A DNA stretch of 64,000 nt from Paenisporosarcina indica (GTDB lineage: Bacteria; Bacillota; Bacilli; Bacillales_A; Planococcaceae). The position numbers and the translations under genes were made by a program. The notes beneath the pieces were generated by a model, which searched no databases, had not been told where the DNA came from, and saw only the letters and a list, made by a program, of their open reading frames with translations. Positions 43,404 through 51,541 of this stretch are shown here, piece by piece; within the stretch, counting starts at the first letter, position 1; every line of letters begins with the position of its first letter. The stretch spans positions 1 to 64,000 of the forward strand of contig NZ_MPTA01000002.1 in NCBI RefSeq assembly GCF_001939075.1, given 5' to 3'.

Positions 43404-44405
43404 CTAATCCCGTAATTTTTTCCCTGTGAGCTTCAAAAACACATCTTCTAAATTTGATTCCCTCACATTAAATTTACTGACAACCAATCCTTTCTCACGT
43501 ATGATACGCAACACTTCTTCAGTTCTTTCTAGTAGTTCACTGGAATTAATATACAAGGTTTCATCTATGTAATTAACTGAATCCACATTTTTCATATTCT
43601 TGATTTTTTCAATGAGACTTTCATCAACATCTTTCATCTTGATTTCCAGTTGTTTATGTCCATGTTTCTGCAATAAAGAAGAGGTATCGTCAATATCCAA
43701 CACAGTTCCTTGATCATATATGGCTACTCGATCACAAAGGGTTTCTGCTTCCTCCATGTAATGCGTGGTGTAAACTACGCTCATATTAAAGTCACTAACT
43801 AACTTCTTGATCGTTTCAAAAATATGATTACGAGATTGTGGATCGACTCCAACAGTTGGCTCATCCAGGAGCATTAATTTTGGATGATTTAATATACCAA
43901 TTGCTAAATTCAGACGTCGTTTCATCCCTCCTGAAAACGATCCGACTTTTTTGTTAGCGTATTTATGAAGTTGGGCCATTTCTAGTGCTTCATGAATTCG
44001 TTCTTTTTTCAGTTTCCCTCTTAACCCATACAAGTTTGCAAAAAAAGCAAGGTTATCATAGGCCGTAAGTTCCATATAGAGTGCGAGATCTTGAGGGACC
44101 AAACTGACCATTTTCTTGATTTTGTTTAAATCTTTTAGGATATCGTGTCCACCAACTGTGGCTTTCCCTCCATCAGGTCTTAATACCCCAGAGAGCATCG
44201 AAATTAATGTGGTTTTCCCTGCGCCATTCGGACCAAGGAGACCAAGTACCTCACCTTCATACATTTCAAAATCCACACTCTTTACAGCAACAAAATTACC
44301 GAAGGATTTTGATAACCCTGTGGCAGAAACAATCTTGTTCTTGCTAATACTTCCTCCAACATGTATCTCATCATTTTGATCAACATCTGCTAATAACACG
44401 CTCAT
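43404..44405 (-). CDS. ABC transporter ATPase, first gene of the operon
   Basis: A 333-residue ATPase with Walker A GPNGAGKT (58-65), signature SFSGGMKRR (156-164) and Walker B LMLLDEP (177-183). The C-terminal 80 residues match the DrrA-like group that drives ABC-2 exporters. An N-terminal tail of about 25 residues precedes the usual start of the domain. It partners the permease at 42138-43388. As first gene in an export pair, it may also give self-resistance. Confidence 0.92.
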   Translation of the reverse strand: MSVLLADVDQNDEIHVGGSISKNKIVSATGLSKSFGNFVAVKSVDFEMYEGEVLGLLGPNGAGKTTLISMLSGVLRPDGGKATVGGHDILKDLNKIKKMVSLVPQDLALYMELTAYDNLAFFANLYGLRGKLKKERIHEALEMAQLHKYANKKVGSFSGGMKRRLNLAIGILNHPKLMLLDEPTVGVDPQSRNHIFETIKKLVSDFNMSVVYTTHYMEEAETLCDRVAIYDQGTVLDIDDTSSLLQKHGHKQLEIKMKDVDESLIEKIKNMKNVDSVNYIDETLYINSSELLERTEEVLRIIREKGLVVSKFNVRESNLEDVFLKLTGKKLRD

Positions 44406-44924
44406 TTTCCCCCACCTTTATTCAATTTCCCTTTTTAAATATGCACAAATTAATCACCTAAACTAACAGTAAATAACGTACCACATTACTATTACTGCAG
44501 TATTAATTTAGTGTAAATTCATGCTGATTCTTCAATAAAAGGATAAATTTGAGAAACACAACTTTACTCACACTCCAAAATCTATATGTAGTGTACATAG
44601 AGCTATATTCTATTGCTTTCGTCTATATCCTTTATATTTCTACAGTTTTTTCAATACACTGATTTTAAAATTATGTAAATTAATGTATTTTAACTAGGTA
44701 TAAATATTTTCTTAATTGGTTCTATTGTTATTATTTTCTAATTATTATTTCAAGTTTTCTTGCTAATATTCATTTTTACTGGATATTTACTCCCTCTTAA
44801 TTGGTATTATTTTCATTGTTTTTATTTTACAATTCCATTATTTGAGTTTTCTTTTTATTTTCAAAATCACTAAAATTAATCATTTTGTCCTATAAATAAT
44901 TAATCGCGCGTAAACTAAATTAAA
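44406..44924. other. AT-rich spacer holding the probable PKS/FAS-like operon promoter
   Basis: No coding frame is supported. On the minus strand TTTACA (44512-44517) lies 17 bp from TAATAG (44489-44494), a weak sigma-A-type pair. The palindrome TACTGCAGTA (44493-44502) overlaps the end of the -10 element and the spacer and could be an operator. The rest is AT-rich with no structure I can name. Confidence 0.4.
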
Positions 44925-44970
44925 GGAAAAAACAGGAAACACTAGGTGGATTCACCTGGAAGTTCCCTGT
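44925..44970 (-). terminator. Terminator of the rfb operon
   Basis: On the minus strand ACAGG pairs with CCTGT outside and AGGTG with CACCT inside, followed by six Ts. It starts 28 bp after the rfbB stop. Confidence 0.8.
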
Positions 44971-44997
44971 CTTTGTGAATAATTTGGCACAAATCTA

Positions 44998-46014
44998 CTA
45001 CTTTTCTTGTAAGTCAAAGTAAGTCTGATAGGACCCATCAATAATTTGTTCCCACCATTCTTTATTTTCCAAGTACCACCCGATTGTTTGGAAAATTCCT
45101 GTTTCAAATGTAAAGATAGGGGTCCATCCCAATTTCTCTAATTTAGATGGATCAATTGCATAGCGTTTATCATGCCCTAGACGATCTTCGACAAACTTGA
45201 TTAATTCTTCCGATTTACCTAGCGTGCGTATGATTGTTTTCACCACGTCTAAATTGGTCCGTTCATTATGACCACCGACATTATATACTTCCCCATTTAC
45301 CCCTTTATGTAGAACTAAGTCAATGGCCGTGCAATGATCGTGAACATGCAACCAATCCCGAATATTCTTGCCATCCCCATACACTGGTACTGCTTGGTCA
45401 TTTACAACTCTTGAAATCGTTAAAGGAATCAATTTTTCAGGGAAATGATAGGGTCCATAATTATTTGAACATCGCGTAATGTTCACTGGAAGATGGAAAG
45501 TTTCATGATATGCCCGTACGAGTAAATCAGATGAAGCTTTACTGGCACTATATGGGCTATTCGGTTGCAATGGAGTTTCTTCCGTGAAGAAAGTGGTCGG
45601 ATCAAAATCCAATTCTCCATATACTTCATCTGTTGAGACATGGACAAATTTTTGAATTTTGTATTCTTTCGCTGCATCTAACAGAACTTGCGTACCCAAT
45701 ACATTGGTCACGACAAAAATCTCTGGATTCGTAATGGAGCGATCGACGTGACTTTCTGCAGCAAAATGAACCACATAGTCAAATTTTTCGGATTCAAAAA
45801 GAGATTGAATGGTACCATTATTCGTAATATCTGCGTGAATAAAATGATAATTAGGTTGGTCCTCTATATCTTGATGTTTCGTCAAATCACCTGCATAGGT
45901 CAACACATCTAAATTGTAAATATCATAATCTGGATACTTTTCCACCATATATTGAACGAAATTCCCTCCAATGAAACCTGCTCCACCAGTCACTAACACC
46001 TTCTGTTTCTTCAT
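44998..46014 (-). CDS. rfbB: dTDP-glucose 4,6-dehydratase
   Basis: The 338-residue protein carries the NAD-binding GGAGFIGGNF (10-19) and the dehydratase active site: Thr128-Asp129-Glu130 and Tyr155/Lys159 in YSASK. It converts dTDP-glucose to dTDP-4-keto-6-deoxyglucose, step two of dTDP-L-rhamnose synthesis. It is the last gene of rfbACDB and overlaps rfbD by four bases. Confidence 0.96.
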   Translation of the reverse strand: MKKQKVLVTGGAGFIGGNFVQYMVEKYPDYDIYNLDVLTYAGDLTKHQDIEDQPNYHFIHADITNNGTIQSLFESEKFDYVVHFAAESHVDRSITNPEIFVVTNVLGTQVLLDAAKEYKIQKFVHVSTDEVYGELDFDPTTFFTEETPLQPNSPYSASKASSDLLVRAYHETFHLPVNITRCSNNYGPYHFPEKLIPLTISRVVNDQAVPVYGDGKNIRDWLHVHDHCTAIDLVLHKGVNGEVYNVGGHNERTNLDVVKTIIRTLGKSEELIKFVEDRLGHDKRYAIDPSKLEKLGWTPIFTFETGIFQTIGWYLENKEWWEQIIDGSYQTYFDLQEK

Positions 46015-46868
46015 ACTTCCACCTCCTGTTTTAATTCAGCCAAATAGCGTCCAACTGCGTCTTGCCAGGATGGTAACACGTTAAATCCACATTCTCTCAG
46101 TTTTTGTTTGGACATTTTTGAATTTTTTGGTCGTATTGCTCTTGTTGGATACTCCTCTGTTGTAATGGAATTGACGATTACTTGTTTACCCGCTTGCTTA
46201 AAAATTTCCTCGGCAAACTCAGACCAACTACAGACCCCCTCATTCGACGCATGGTAGAGACCATAGTTTTCCGTTTCTATCATATCTAGTATTAAACGAG
46301 ATAGGTCTGCCGTATAGGTCGGTGAACCCATTTGATCATGTACAACGTTTACTGTGTCATGTGTTTCCGAAAGTCGCAGCATGGTCTTAATAAAGTTATG
46401 CCCATTTATTCCAAACACCCAAGAAACACGAACAATAAACCATGCATCAAGAATTAGTTGAAGTACTTGCTCCCCCTCAAGTTTTGTTTTTCCGTAATAC
46501 CCAACAGGTTGAGGGACACTCATTTCAGTAAAAGGCTCTGTTCCTTGACCATCAAACACATAATCGGTACTGATATAAACCAATTTAGCCCCGATTTTTT
46601 TCGCTACTTGAGCAATATTTTTTGTGCCAATGACATTGACGTTATAACACATCTCTTGATCATCCTCAGCTTGGTCCACTGCGGTATAAGCAGCACAATG
46701 AATAATCACAGTTGGATTTAATGTCTCTACATATGTATGTACCTTTTGTTTGTCGGTTATATCTAAATCACTTGAACTCGTTCCATACATGTCATAGTTT
46801 CTCGACTTTCCTTCTTTCACCACATCATAGCCAAGTTGACCACTATACCCGGTAACTAACACTCTCAT
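46011..46868 (-). CDS. rfbD: dTDP-4-dehydrorhamnose reductase
   Basis: At 285 residues it has the cofactor motif TGYSGQLG (6-13) and the YYGKTKLEGE active-site segment. It carries out the final NADPH-dependent reduction to dTDP-L-rhamnose. Four-base overlaps with both neighbours show tight coupling. Confidence 0.95.
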   Translation of the reverse strand: MRVLVTGYSGQLGYDVVKEGKSRNYDMYGTSSSDLDITDKQKVHTYVETLNPTVIIHCAAYTAVDQAEDDQEMCYNVNVIGTKNIAQVAKKIGAKLVYISTDYVFDGQGTEPFTEMSVPQPVGYYGKTKLEGEQVLQLILDAWFIVRVSWVFGINGHNFIKTMLRLSETHDTVNVVHDQMGSPTYTADLSRLILDMIETENYGLYHASNEGVCSWSEFAEEIFKQAGKQVIVNSITTEEYPTRAIRPKNSKMSKQKLRECGFNVLPSWQDAVGRYLAELKQEVEV

Positions 46869-47431
46869 TGCTTGTCACCAAATATAAAATCATTTTCTGC
46901 TTCTTTTAATAAGGGAGCTTGTTCATCCTTTGCTGAAAGGACCGGTATTAGATCAACCGGCCATTCAATCGCAAGTTCAGGATCATTCCAACTAATTCCG
47001 CGATCATGTTCAGGTGAATATAAAGCGTCCACTTTATACTGTACCTCCACATCATCCGTTAACGTCATAAATCCATGAGCAAATCCTTTTGGCACGTATA
47101 ATTGCTTTTTATTGTCTGCACTTAACTCAATTCCAACCCAACCGCCAAATGTTGGACTGCCTTTTCTGATATCTACAGCCACATCAAAAATCGAGCCGCG
47201 GGTACATCTGACGAGCTTCGTTTGTGCTTGTTGATTCAATTGATAATGTAGGCCACGTAATGTACCTTTTGACGCAGAAAATGAATGATTATCTTGAACA
47301 AACGAATGTGGAAGTCCAGCTTGTATAAGAGTTTGATCGCTATACGTTTCCATAAACCACCCACGGTGATCACCAAAAACAGCTGGCTCAATGACCACCA
47401 CTCCGTCCAGTTTGGTTTTATTAATATTCAC
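46865..47431 (-). CDS. rfbC: dTDP-4-dehydrorhamnose 3,5-epimerase
   Basis: A 188-residue cupin-fold epimerase with catalytic His62 in LRGLHYQ and the following [19 protein letters not shown] pattern. It performs the third step of dTDP-L-rhamnose synthesis. The start overlaps the end of rfbA by 11 bases. Confidence 0.95.
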   Translation of the reverse strand: MNINKTKLDGVVVIEPAVFGDHRGWFMETYSDQTLIQAGLPHSFVQDNHSFSASKGTLRGLHYQLNQQAQTKLVRCTRGSIFDVAVDIRKGSPTFGGWVGIELSADNKKQLYVPKGFAHGFMTLTDDVEVQYKVDALYSPEHDRGISWNDPELAIEWPVDLIPVLSAKDEQAPLLKEAENDFIFGDKQ

Positions 47432-48332
47432 CCATTGCCACCGCCTCTAGCTTTTTCTCCAGTTCTACTTGGTTAGCTAACCGTAATAAATAGTGTCCAT
47501 ATTCACTTTTTGTTAATGGTAGTGCCAATTCTAGCAATTGTTCTTTCGAAATATATCCCTTTCGATAGGCAATTTCTTCTAGGCAGGCGACTTTTAAACT
47601 TTGACGTTTTTCAACTGTTTCGATAAAAATGGATGCTTCCAATAATGATTCATGTGTCCCAGTATCTAGCCAAGCAAAGCCCCGACCCAACAATTCGACC
47701 CTCAATTTACCACGTCGCAAATAGATCTCGTTGACTGTGGTGATTTCTAATTCCCCTCGTGCAGAAGGTTTGATTGATTTTGCAATTTCAACCACATCGT
47801 TATCATAAAAATAGAGACCTGTAACCGCATAGGTAGACTTTGGCACAAGAGGTTTTTCGACGATGGAGATGGCTTGTCCTGCTTCATCAAACTCCACTAC
47901 ACCAAAACGCTCTGGATCTTTGACGTTATAACCAAAGACAGTTGCCCCCTCAGTCCGACCGGCTGCACGCTCCAATGTTTTGGTAAATCCATGTCCATAG
48001 AAAATATTATCTCCTAATACTAAAGCAACCGAATCCTGACCAATAAATGATTCTCCGATAATAAACGCCTGGGCAAGTCCATCTGGAGAGTGTTGAACTT
48101 CGTAGGTTAAAGTAATCCCAAGATCGCTTCCGTCACCTAGAAGTTGTTCGAACCTTGGGGTATCCTCTGGTGTTGAGATAATCAAGATTTCACGAATACC
48201 TGCCAGCATTAAGACAGATAAGGGGTAGTAAATCATCGGTTTGTCATAGATTGGAATGAGTTGCTTTGATATGGATCGAGTTATCGGGTAAAGTCTTGTT
48301 CCGCTTCCACCAGCTAGAATGATGCCTTTCAC
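47421..48332 (-). CDS. rfbA: Glucose-1-phosphate thymidylyltransferase
   Basis: The 303-residue enzyme begins with the nucleotidyltransferase motif [14 protein letters not shown] and joins glucose 1-phosphate to dTTP. It is first in the operon. GTG at 48332 lies eight bases after GGAG; an in-frame TTG at 48350 lacks a site and would add six residues. Confidence 0.95.
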   Translation of the reverse strand: MKGIILAGGSGTRLYPITRSISKQLIPIYDKPMIYYPLSVLMLAGIREILIISTPEDTPRFEQLLGDGSDLGITLTYEVQHSPDGLAQAFIIGESFIGQDSVALVLGDNIFYGHGFTKTLERAAGRTEGATVFGYNVKDPERFGVVEFDEAGQAISIVEKPLVPKSTYAVTGLYFYDNDVVEIAKSIKPSARGELEITTVNEIYLRRGKLRVELLGRGFAWLDTGTHESLLEASIFIETVEKRQSLKVACLEEIAYRKGYISKEQLLELALPLTKSEYGHYLLRLANQVELEKKLEAVAMGEY

Positions 48333-48603
48333 ATGATCTACTCCATTCAATTTAGATTATTCAAAAAGTGTTATCATTTTCCTAATTTCGACAGATAGTT
48401 GGAAAATCCTTCAATCCATATGAAATGGCATGGTGAATTCAAACAATAGTCCTCGCAGGAATGCCAAACCCTTTGAGATTCATAGCTTCCTTAACAAACA
48501 TAAAAGGATTCATTTTGCTTCAGTAATGCCTATATCTCTAATCATATTTTATTATGTGAATTATTAATGTTTTTTTCTTGTAAATTCTTGGTTCACTTTA
48601 TAG

Positions 48604-48657
48604 AAAAAAGCCGTCGAGTATACAAATTCGGCAGCTTGATACTTCAATTGCGACGGC
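48604..48657 (-). terminator. Terminator-like hairpin upstream of rfbA
   Basis: GCCGTCG and CGACGGC arms with an inner AGTAT/ATACT pair, followed on the minus strand by TTTTTTC. It lies about 250 bp upstream of rfbA and may insulate the operon or attenuate a long leader. Confidence 0.6.
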
Positions 48658-48739
48658 AAAATGTTTAGCATGAGATTCAAGAAGTATGATATGCACATAC
48701 CCGTGGGCCTCATGCTGAACTCTCTTGCGGAAGATGTTC

Positions 48740-48850
48740 TTTCAGACGTCGGTCCCTATTTTTCAGACGTTACCTCGCTTTTTTCAGACGTCGCCCCTCT
48801 TTTTTCAGACGTGAAGTTCAAAAAGTCAGATTGAACCACCACTCACCCAT
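48740..48850 (+). repeat. TTTCAGACGT-class phased element
   Basis: CAGACGT occurs at 48743, 48764, 48785 and 48806, exactly 21 bp apart, each preceded by a T-run. GATTGAACCACCACTCACCC follows 26 bp after the start of the fourth motif. The spacing and layout are the same as in the TTCCTACGTGA class at 16 and 30 kb, but the motif sequence differs. No coding frame. Confidence 0.8.
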
Positions 48851-48904
48851 CCAATCTATTATCCTGAGAGTTAGATCAAAGGGTAAGTAAATAATGCAAC
48901 ATGT

Positions 48905-48936
48905 AAATAAGAAACGACCGAATAATTTCGGTCGTT
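48905..48936 (-). terminator. Terminator of the small unknown operon
   Basis: Ten-pair stem AACGACCGAA / TTCGGTCGTT with a four-base loop, 22 bp after the stop of the gene at 48959-49456. The minus-strand tail TTTCTTATTT is only moderately T-rich. Confidence 0.75.
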
Positions 48937-48958
48937 GTCTGCTATCTATATTAAGAAC

Positions 48959-49456
48959 TCATTTAATAACTTCAAACTCATCCTCTAGTAAAAACCTATT
49001 CTCGGAAGATCCTAGTTTGCCCACTAGCTTATACTGTCCTTTTTTTAGCGAAAACCTATCTAAAACTATTCTGACATGATTACCGGGTATTAAGAGGACA
49101 GAAGTATCGTCTACATCCAAGTAATCCATATTCCATGCCGATGGGATGATTGCATGGCCAATATCAGTGAATGGACCTTTTTCTTCTTCCTGAGCAACTT
49201 TTTCCCATTCATCGATCTTTTTCTTATAGATCTTCCAATCCATGCTGCAGGTTATATGGTTAGGTCCCCAGTTTTCAACCATTAACGTGATGGTCTCATT
49301 TTCTTTGTAAGTAGGCTTCATGACATTAATGGCCATATTGTAATCTTCGAAGCTTGTATAAAGGGGATCAAATCGCACGTCCTTAAAATCTCTGTTTGCA
49401 TCTCTGATCGTGATCGTATAACGATATAATTTTCCTTTTTCATCCGGCATTTTCAC
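48959..49456 (-). CDS. Unknown protein, possibly Ig-like
   Basis: The 165-residue product has no signal peptide. Its beta-rich pattern (YKENETITLMVENWGPNHIT, then VLLIPGNHVRIVLDRFSLKKGQYKLVG) recalls bacterial Ig-like or proteinase-inhibitor-like folds, but I cannot name a family. The start ATG overlaps the upstream gene by four bases, so it is translated together with it. Confidence 0.6.
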   Translation of the reverse strand: MKMPDEKGKLYRYTITIRDANRDFKDVRFDPLYTSFEDYNMAINVMKPTYKENETITLMVENWGPNHITCSMDWKIYKKKIDEWEKVAQEEEKGPFTDIGHAIIPSAWNMDYLDVDDTSVLLIPGNHVRIVLDRFSLKKGQYKLVGKLGSSENRFLLEDEFEVIK

Positions 49457-49929
49457 TTTAGCAATTCATAATCAAGGATAGGGCTCGTCACAACATTATG
49501 TTTATATTGGCAAACCTTCGCAGAGAATCCTTCCACTTTACTATCTTCATCTAAGAAAATCTCATCTATTTCAAACCCAACCATATCCGGTCTCTTAATG
49601 GTCGGGCCCATGATATTATAGTAGTGTTTTTGAGTTTTATCTAAATCGAATTTGGGGATTTCTGTACTCGTAAGTTTGGAAAACCGCAAAAGATTTTCCT
49701 TAAGCGGATAAGAAAAATTTTCTTTCGCCTCGTGAATGACGATAGGATATTTCTTATCAAATAAAGCTAATAACTCATACTCGAAATATATTTTTTGTAA
49801 GATTTTATTTTGATAGTCCACAAACTCTGGTCGAGTGGAAACATGATAAAAATCTTCTCTTTCTTCGTCATACTTATTTTTATTTGGACCATTCTTTATA
49901 AATCCCACTAGCTTTTTAAGTAGATTCAC
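49453..49929 (-). CDS. Unknown protein of a three-gene operon
   Basis: This 158-residue soluble protein has no domain I recognise. It is charged, and its C-terminal part reads SPILDYELLK. The start GTG at 49929 has only a weak ribosome site (GAAAGAAC), so translation may depend on the small upstream gene 25 bases away. It overlaps the next gene by four bases. Confidence 0.65.
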   Translation of the reverse strand: MNLLKKLVGFIKNGPNKNKYDEEREDFYHVSTRPEFVDYQNKILQKIYFEYELLALFDKKYPIVIHEAKENFSYPLKENLLRFSKLTSTEIPKFDLDKTQKHYYNIMGPTIKRPDMVGFEIDEIFLDEDSKVEGFSAKVCQYKHNVVTSPILDYELLK

Positions 49930-49954
49930 TTCGAAATGTTCTTTCAGTGTTCGA

Positions 49955-50074
49955 TTAACAAACAGCGATTAATATAAATAAAATGATGGATCCCATTATG
50001 CCATTTGGACTACCCATAACTTTGAAAAGCTTTCCTAACGCTGACCAGTTAAACACTTCGCTGAAATTTTCCAT
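49955..50074 (-). CDS. Small single-span membrane protein (39 residues)
   Basis: A short frame begins with ATG at 50074, eight bases after AAAGAGG. It encodes an amphipathic N-terminal half (MENFSEVFNWSALGKLFKVM) and a C-terminal hydrophobic segment (GSIILFILIAVC). It is the first frame of the unit that continues at 49929. It was too short to stand out by length. The ribosome site, membrane segment and position make it plausible; it could be a small regulator or partner of the two downstream proteins. Confidence 0.6.
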   Translation of the reverse strand: MENFSEVFNWSALGKLFKVMGSPNGIMGSIILFILIAVC

Positions 50075-50292
50075 CAACAAAACCTCTTTAATCTATGTAA
50101 TTTGTCATATAAAGCTTATTATATTGGAATTACTTATGAATAAACAGATAAGAATCTCGACAACGTTCGACATGAAAAGGACTACTTTTATGAAGGACCT
50201 ACTAGTTTTATAGGTTGACGTCGATTATGATTAATCTAAAAGAATTAGGAATATTGGCGTATCTATAATGAAGCAAAATAGGAGTGGGATAA

Positions 50293-50808
50293 ATGGAGAT
50301 TAGTTATAACCTAACGGAAGACGATTACATATCATTTAACTTGTACCATATGAACAATTCAAAAACTGGCATCCGAGCTTTAAGGATCCAAAGATTTTTA
50401 CTTCCAGTCTTTATTATTGCGTTATCTTATTTTATGACGCTTATTTTGGATACATCTTTGTCTGCGATGCTAGTAACTAGCTTATTGTTTAGCATTGTAT
50501 GGATCATCTTCTATCCAAAATATTTCACACGTACCATTGCTAAAAATGTAAAGAAAATGCTAAAAGAAGGTGACAACAAAGGGATTCTTGGTGACCAGCA
50601 CATGTCGATTAAAGAGGATGGCATAGTCGTTACCACCAAATTTGGTGAAACCAAAGTGAGTTGGGAAGGCTTAAAAACCTTGAAAGAGGACGACAACAAT
50701 TTTTATCTTTATGTTGGCGCAATGAATGCTTACTTAATTCCTAAGAGACAGATAGCGGTTTCAAATGAGTTAAGAACTTATATTAATTCGAAAATCGAGT
50801 ACAACTAA
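50293..50808 (+). CDS. YcxB-like membrane protein
   Basis: The 171-residue protein has two adjacent membrane segments (about residues 33-73) and a C-terminal domain with ISIKEDG-type and KVSWEGLKTLKEDDNNFYLYVG patterns, as in the YcxB-like family. The family's function is unknown. ATG follows ATAGGAGTGG. Its terminator is shared with the GNAT gene. Confidence 0.8.
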   Translation: MEISYNLTEDDYISFNLYHMNNSKTGIRALRIQRFLLPVFIIALSYFMTLILDTSLSAMLVTSLLFSIVWIIFYPKYFTRTIAKNVKKMLKEGDNKGILGDQHMSIKEDGIVVTTKFGETKVSWEGLKTLKEDDNNFYLYVGAMNAYLIPKRQIAVSNELRTYINSKIEYN

Positions 50809-50814
50809 TCAATG

Positions 50815-50851
50815 AAAAGGCGGCTGATGAGACAAAATCAGCCGCCTTTTT
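50815..50851. terminator. Bidirectional terminator
   Basis: Fourteen-pair stem AAAAGGCGGCTGAT / ATCAGCCGCCTTTT with an eight-base loop and flanking A and T runs, between convergent genes. Confidence 0.95.
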
Positions 50852-50856
50852 CAACT

Positions 50857-51393
50857 TCAATTTCTGGCAGATTTCCGTAACACCGTAATAAAACCATCCA
50901 ATATGTCATGACTGACAGAAAACCCTTTTCGTTTATAGAATTCCAATGCATCATCATTGCCATTTGAGACAAAGATAAAATAATCCTCAACATCTTCAAA
51001 TTGCTTCAACCACTCCATCGACATAGTGAAAAGGGTAGATCCAATCCCATACTTTCTGTATCCTTCTTTAATATAAAATTGGGACAGACAGCCTACATTA
51101 TTTCCACTGACAGTGGCAAGATTAAAGAAAGTTGCAAAGTCATTTGAATAGGTCTCTTTTGGAGAAATATTTGAATATACATACCCTACTATTTGATCTT
51201 CATCTTTAACTATCACTGTATAATTGTGGATTGCTTTATTAATGGAAGGAATCAACCGTGTGTCAAAATTCATGTTGTCAAACAGTTCGGGTGTGATGGA
51301 AGCTTTCGATTTCTGAAAGGCCATAAGTTCATTGCAGGCATCTCTACAGAGTTCAATATTTTCATCTGGCAGTACTTCATAGGTTAAGTTCAT
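50857..51393 (-). CDS. GNAT-family N-acetyltransferase
   Basis: A 178-residue single-domain GNAT protein. The acetyl-CoA-binding loop is FYIKEGYRKYGIGSTLFTMS (about 115-134), and NDDALEFYKRKGF closes the fold. The start ATG follows AAAGGAG. Substrate unknown. Stands alone. Confidence 0.9.
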   Translation of the reverse strand: MNLTYEVLPDENIELCRDACNELMAFQKSKASITPELFDNMNFDTRLIPSINKAIHNYTVIVKDEDQIVGYVYSNISPKETYSNDFATFFNLATVSGNNVGCLSQFYIKEGYRKYGIGSTLFTMSMEWLKQFEDVEDYFIFVSNGNDDALEFYKRKGFSVSHDILDGFITVLRKSARN

Positions 51394-51541
51394 ATTTCTC
51401 CACTCCTTTTATCATAATCCGTCTTTATATATCTAAAATAAATTATACAATTGTTGTACATAAACAGGTATCTGCTGATTATAAAAAAAGAAACCAACAC
51501 CTAACTAGCTGTTGGATTCCCTAATTCACACTATTAAACTA

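Noticed and set aside
30870-44405. Treating the acyl operon as the housekeeping fatty-acid locus
   Set aside because: It lacks plsX, fabH and enoyl reductase, has a KS-CLF-like fusion, a GT-like protein and an exporter, and has its own AT and PPTase.
49983-50213. 76-codon plus-strand frame
   Set aside because: It is antisense to the small 39-residue membrane gene and lacks a ribosome site.
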